From Crambe crambe (lineage: Eukaryota > Porifera > Demospongiae > Poecilosclerida > Crambeidae): a stretch of DNA of 64,000 nt. The stretch spans positions 5,965,488 through 6,029,487 of the forward strand of contig OZ004585.1 of the NCBI GenBank assembly GCA_963924555.1, in the 5' to 3' direction. A program made the position numbers and the translations under genes. Under the pieces are notes generated by a model. That model made no database searches. It was not told the origin of the DNA and worked only from the letters and a program-made list of their open reading frames with translations. This document shows, piece after piece, positions 60,981-64,000 of the stretch. Numbering within the stretch: position 1 is the stretch's first letter; the number at the start of each line of letters is the position of its first letter.

Positions 60981-61211
60981 CTAGCTCTGTTAGCATGTAT
61001 ATAAGTTCTGATCCGAAGAATTTTGATTTTGAATTTTGATTAGAAGAATTACGTAGACTGCTTTAGACCACATCAGAAACTGCTGACACACCCCAAAGGT
61101 ATGGTACCTAAAATATACTAGCTAGCTCTGTTAGCGTGTATATAAGTTCTGATCCGAAGAATTTGGATTTTGAATTTGTATTAAAAGAATTACGTAGACT
61201 GCTTTAGACCG
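60981..61211. repeat. Local tandem duplication specific to unit B
   Basis: About 90 bases starting GCTAGCTCTGTTAGC and including AAGTTCTGATCCGAAGAATT and GACTGCTTTAGACC occur twice (about 60,978-61,070 and 61,121-61,211), separated by about 50 unique bases. Unit A has one copy (22,921-23,012). Confidence 0.85.
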
Positions 61212-61597
61212 GACATTACAACACAGGGTAGAGGAGCATCAAAGGGCCCTCACATCGTACATGCACCCCTTAGCTACACAACATCAGTTGTGGCAGAACA
61301 TACTATGAAGACTGGTTACAAAATAAAATGGGAGAGTTCAAAGGTTTTCAGAGGTTAATGATCATTACTATCAAAGAAACTACCTACGTAGAAGCTTGGA
61401 ACATCAGACTACAGAGTCAATCAATGAACAGAGATAATGGATAGCTCCCAGCAACTTATAATAGCCCTATTACAGCTGAGAAAAATCTCACTAAAGCTAG
61501 AGGCACCTAGCCACTCAAGAATTATGGAAATGACACCATTATATATGTACGTACAATGGCTGCACTACCTATTATTGGTAACTATTTTTTATAGTGC

Positions 61598-61795
61598 ACC
61601 AGCAGTCAATATAACTTGATTGGAGTTGGAGTTGGAACTGCAGCTGCAATATGCAGGAATGGTAACAGCTATAATAATGATTACTTTTATGATCACAAAG
61701 TGTAGAAAAAACTTTATTCAAGCTCACACTTTCTCTGAAACTGGAGTAGAATCTGTACCCAGCGCTGTCATAGCTATAGCTATGTGAAATTGCCA
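61598..61795 (+). pseudogene. Decayed transmembrane exon, copy B
   Basis: Counterpart of 23,395-23,590, with the same AGMVTAIIMITFMI hydrophobic stretch. The following cytoplasmic-tail-like part present in A is deleted. Confidence 0.35.
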
Positions 61796-61979
61796 CTCTT
61801 ATCCACCACTAGCAGAGATAATAATTACGTATGTTTATTGTGTACATTGTAAATGTAAACACAAGTAATCTACACTAAATCAAGCTTTACTTTCTGTTGA
61901 TATAAGAACTCTCTAGACTATAGGTAGACAGTCTGCTGGTACTTAGCTAATAGGGCAACCAACTATATTATTGCTAGAT

Positions 61980-62278
61980 ATGGCATTTGGGCTCATATTT
62001 TGGAGCTCCATGATCCATATGGTTTTAGGCATTCCTACTCTGGACTTCTATTTGCATTCAAAAAAATTTCCAAATGTGGTAAGATTTGAATGCATAAACA
62101 ATCATGGTGAACCTGACCCCACTGCAAGATTTGAGTTCCGCAATAGTACAAGAGATTTGATTGCACAGCGAGGTACTGATGCTAGTCAAAGCTACGTATC
62201 TGACCTACAACATTACCGAAGATTCTGTTATTCAATGCATAATAGGGGAGGAACACTCAAATGATTTTATTTTTACCG
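61980..62278 (+). pseudogene. First exon of a second receptor tyrosine kinase, frameshifted
   Basis: Same signal peptide ([17 protein letters not shown]) and Ig-like start as 25,328-25,622, and the same GTAAGG donor at 62,279. Relative to copy A the exon has four net extra bases after AGCTA (near 62,193), so the frame changes and ends within the exon. The exon length is 299 rather than 295. Later exons lie beyond the window, so whether the gene is dead overall cannot be seen. Confidence 0.8.
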
Positions 62279-62279
62279 G

Positions 62280-64000
62280 TAAGGTCACTATGAGCTACAT
62301 ATTAGCTATCTTTATAACATCAGGGGCCTCAACTTCAGGAAATGTTTCAACTTGCTGCCACTCAAATTGACAATGACTAATATTATACTTATGGCTTAAT
62401 TTATAACTGGTTCAGTGGAATAAAATGAGGGATACGTAGGAAACTTGCATAGTATGAATTCTTATCGCCTATGAACTGTGTGGCAAACTGATTGGGAATT
62501 TCTACATTTAATAACAAGCCATTAGCTTCTCAAATAGCTAGTAGTGGAGAGTTTGTGTTAGCTTTTTGAACCCTAACATGAAAATCAGTTGTCATAACTG
62601 AGAAAGGTATTCCAATGATTATGTCTATAAATAATTATTAAGTGATTTACAACTGTATCGCCTTCTCTGTCTATGGAGTTTGTGTATCTGATTGATATGA
62701 GACATTGATATGTATAGCTAATGAAAAATAACTAGTTAAAGTGATAATTTGATCTACATAATGTCTTCCATCAATCCCATAAAACTGCCATAGTTTTTAA
62801 ACTGTCACTCTAAGACCAGAAGAATATGCAGTTCCTATTCTGTGTACGTATAGTCTATACTATAATTGCATACACAAACTAATGAGCATGTTCGAGGGTA
62901 ATTGTGCTGCATGTAGCTAGTTAGCTACATATAGTTTTATGATAATATTATTTCATAACTATGCTTGTTACCTTCTCATAGCTATCTTGGAGTGGAGTTT
63001 ATTTTTATCATAACTCATAACTGTATACCGGTATAATTGTTATGCTGTACATGTCAATAACTATAACCACATGTCTCTAACTTGGAATAAAACAGTGTTT
63101 AATTATTCTTCTGCTGCTCTGTTGCCAGTACAATCCAAAAATGTCTCTGGCTTGCATGCTTCAGCCAGCTCTGAAATACCTCATCCCTTAGAGTGGGATT
63201 TGCCTACTTGAGTCACATCAAATTCTGAATTTTACTTAGCTACTGTTCTATTCAGCTTGCTTATACATAGCTAGCTATTTAAAACTAGAGCCAGCTAACA
63301 TAGATAGCTACTATACTAGCACTATATCAGAGAGTACAATATAGCTACTCTCTAAGTATTGGAATGGCACGGATTGCCCCATGCATTGGACTAATACATA
63401 CACTGAAAGTGTGTACTGCACACTAAATTGTCCCAATACACACACTAAAAGCAAAATAGTGTGCGGATTGGGACAAAATTGTGTGCAGTAAACACTTTCA
63501 TATTTACAGTGTAATATTTCCAGAATACTTCCCTTCTACAGTCAGCAACTCCTAACTTGAGACAACAATGTGCTAGGACTTAAGTATGAAGAGCAGAAGA
63601 CAAAGCAGCATCATTTTCTAGCGACTTCTAAAATTGCCGTTACGTACATCTGGTCATTTCTATCAATTTATTTCAGTTTAGCTAGCTATACTACACTACT
63701 CAAAATTGACTGTGCTATAATCTTTAACTCAACATGTTCAAAAATAGCATGTCATTTACCAATTTGCTAGCTTCAACCTACTGGCATAGAAGACAGTGGG
63801 GCCTACATAGAGAGTACTATCATACTCTCTGATATGAACTATACATACAGCTAGCTATAGCTACAATACATGAACTTTAACATAGATAGCTAGCAGGATC
63901 ACAGCATCTAGTTGCCTATGATAAAGCATTACATAAAAAAGTGATGAATAAGTAGCTAGCTGCATGAAGGAAAAATATTTATTCTAAATTTAAAAATGGG
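62280..64000. other. Intron 1 counterpart of the second kinase
   Basis: Aligned to 25,623-27,366 with many small indels. Contains the older inverted-repeat element (63,325-63,833) and a B-specific MITE. Confidence 0.7.
63401..63511. mobile_element. TA-flanked palindromic MITE, copy 3 (unit B only)
   Basis: 111 bp, same family as 6,218-6,338 and 26,715-26,817, in the opposite orientation. Ends CACTGAAAGTG and TTTACAGTG, TA on both sides. The equivalent place in unit A (about 26,870) reads through without it. Confidence 0.85.

Larger units (their letters stand above)
53466..64000. repeat. Segmental duplication, unit B
   Basis: Direct-orientation copy of unit A, entering at about 53,466 (GTGTGTGCATTATGCAAGTT) and still homologous at the window end. 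It lacks A's three large insertions and about 460 bp at the somatomedin-B exon. It also lacks about 660 bp corresponding to 23,590-24,250. It has its own MITE (63,401) and a local tandem duplication (60,981-61,211). Confidence 0.93.

Noticed and set aside
1-64000. tRNA, rRNA or other structured RNA genes
   Set aside because: I looked for B-box-like words and cloverleaf arms by eye and found none convincing; a covariance-model scan would be needed to exclude them.

Overview
The window looks like animal nuclear DNA, most probably from a demosponge. It is AT-rich and full of short GT-AG introns. It carries an adhesion-type GPCR, an immunoglobulin-like receptor tyrosine kinase, Death-domain-like exons and a BEN-domain gene, all set among many small inverted-repeat transposons and the frequent word TAGCTAGC. 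The sponge assignment is inference from gene content and texture; no marker gene proves it.

The backbone is a segmental duplication in direct orientation. Unit A (1 to about 27,366) and unit B (about 53,466 to 64,000, cut by the window end) carry the same genes in the same order: a minus-strand adhesion GPCR with Ig, GAIN/GPS and 7TM parts, then a plus-strand receptor tyrosine kinase that starts about 20 kb (A) or 3 kb (B) further on. Nearly all the size difference is insertions in A, so B acts as the empty-site control for several mobile elements.

Region by region: 1.25-5.8 kb, aGPCR copy A (broken). 6.4-18.6 kb, a 12.2-kb TTAA-flanked insertion absent from B. It is a foldback element that was itself split by an 11.2-kb terminal-inverted-repeat element carrying a 3.4-kb minisatellite and a fully in-phase 20-exon BEN-domain gene. 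20.07-22.70 kb, a complete DNA transposon with an intact three-exon 626-residue transposase-like gene. 24.36-25.27 kb, another A-only insertion. 25.3-35.4 kb, a complete 12-exon, 751-residue receptor tyrosine kinase. 35.4-53.4 kb, a repeat-rich spacer with two Death-domain-like exon sets, an internally deleted LTR retroelement and several decayed transposon genes (TGCD-motif family, THAP, YqaJ-like). 53.5-64 kb, unit B: aGPCR copy B with different breaks, and a frameshifted first exon of a second kinase.

Best candidates for something undescribed are the 11.2-kb BEN-carrying element (perfect TIRs, TA duplication, clustered subterminal TCTTGCAAGA-like motifs, no recognisable transposase) and the 2.6-kb transposon with 28-bp TIRs and a 4-bp ATTT duplication. 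All splice models were built by eye from open frames, GT/AG borders and phase consistency; no database search was possible.
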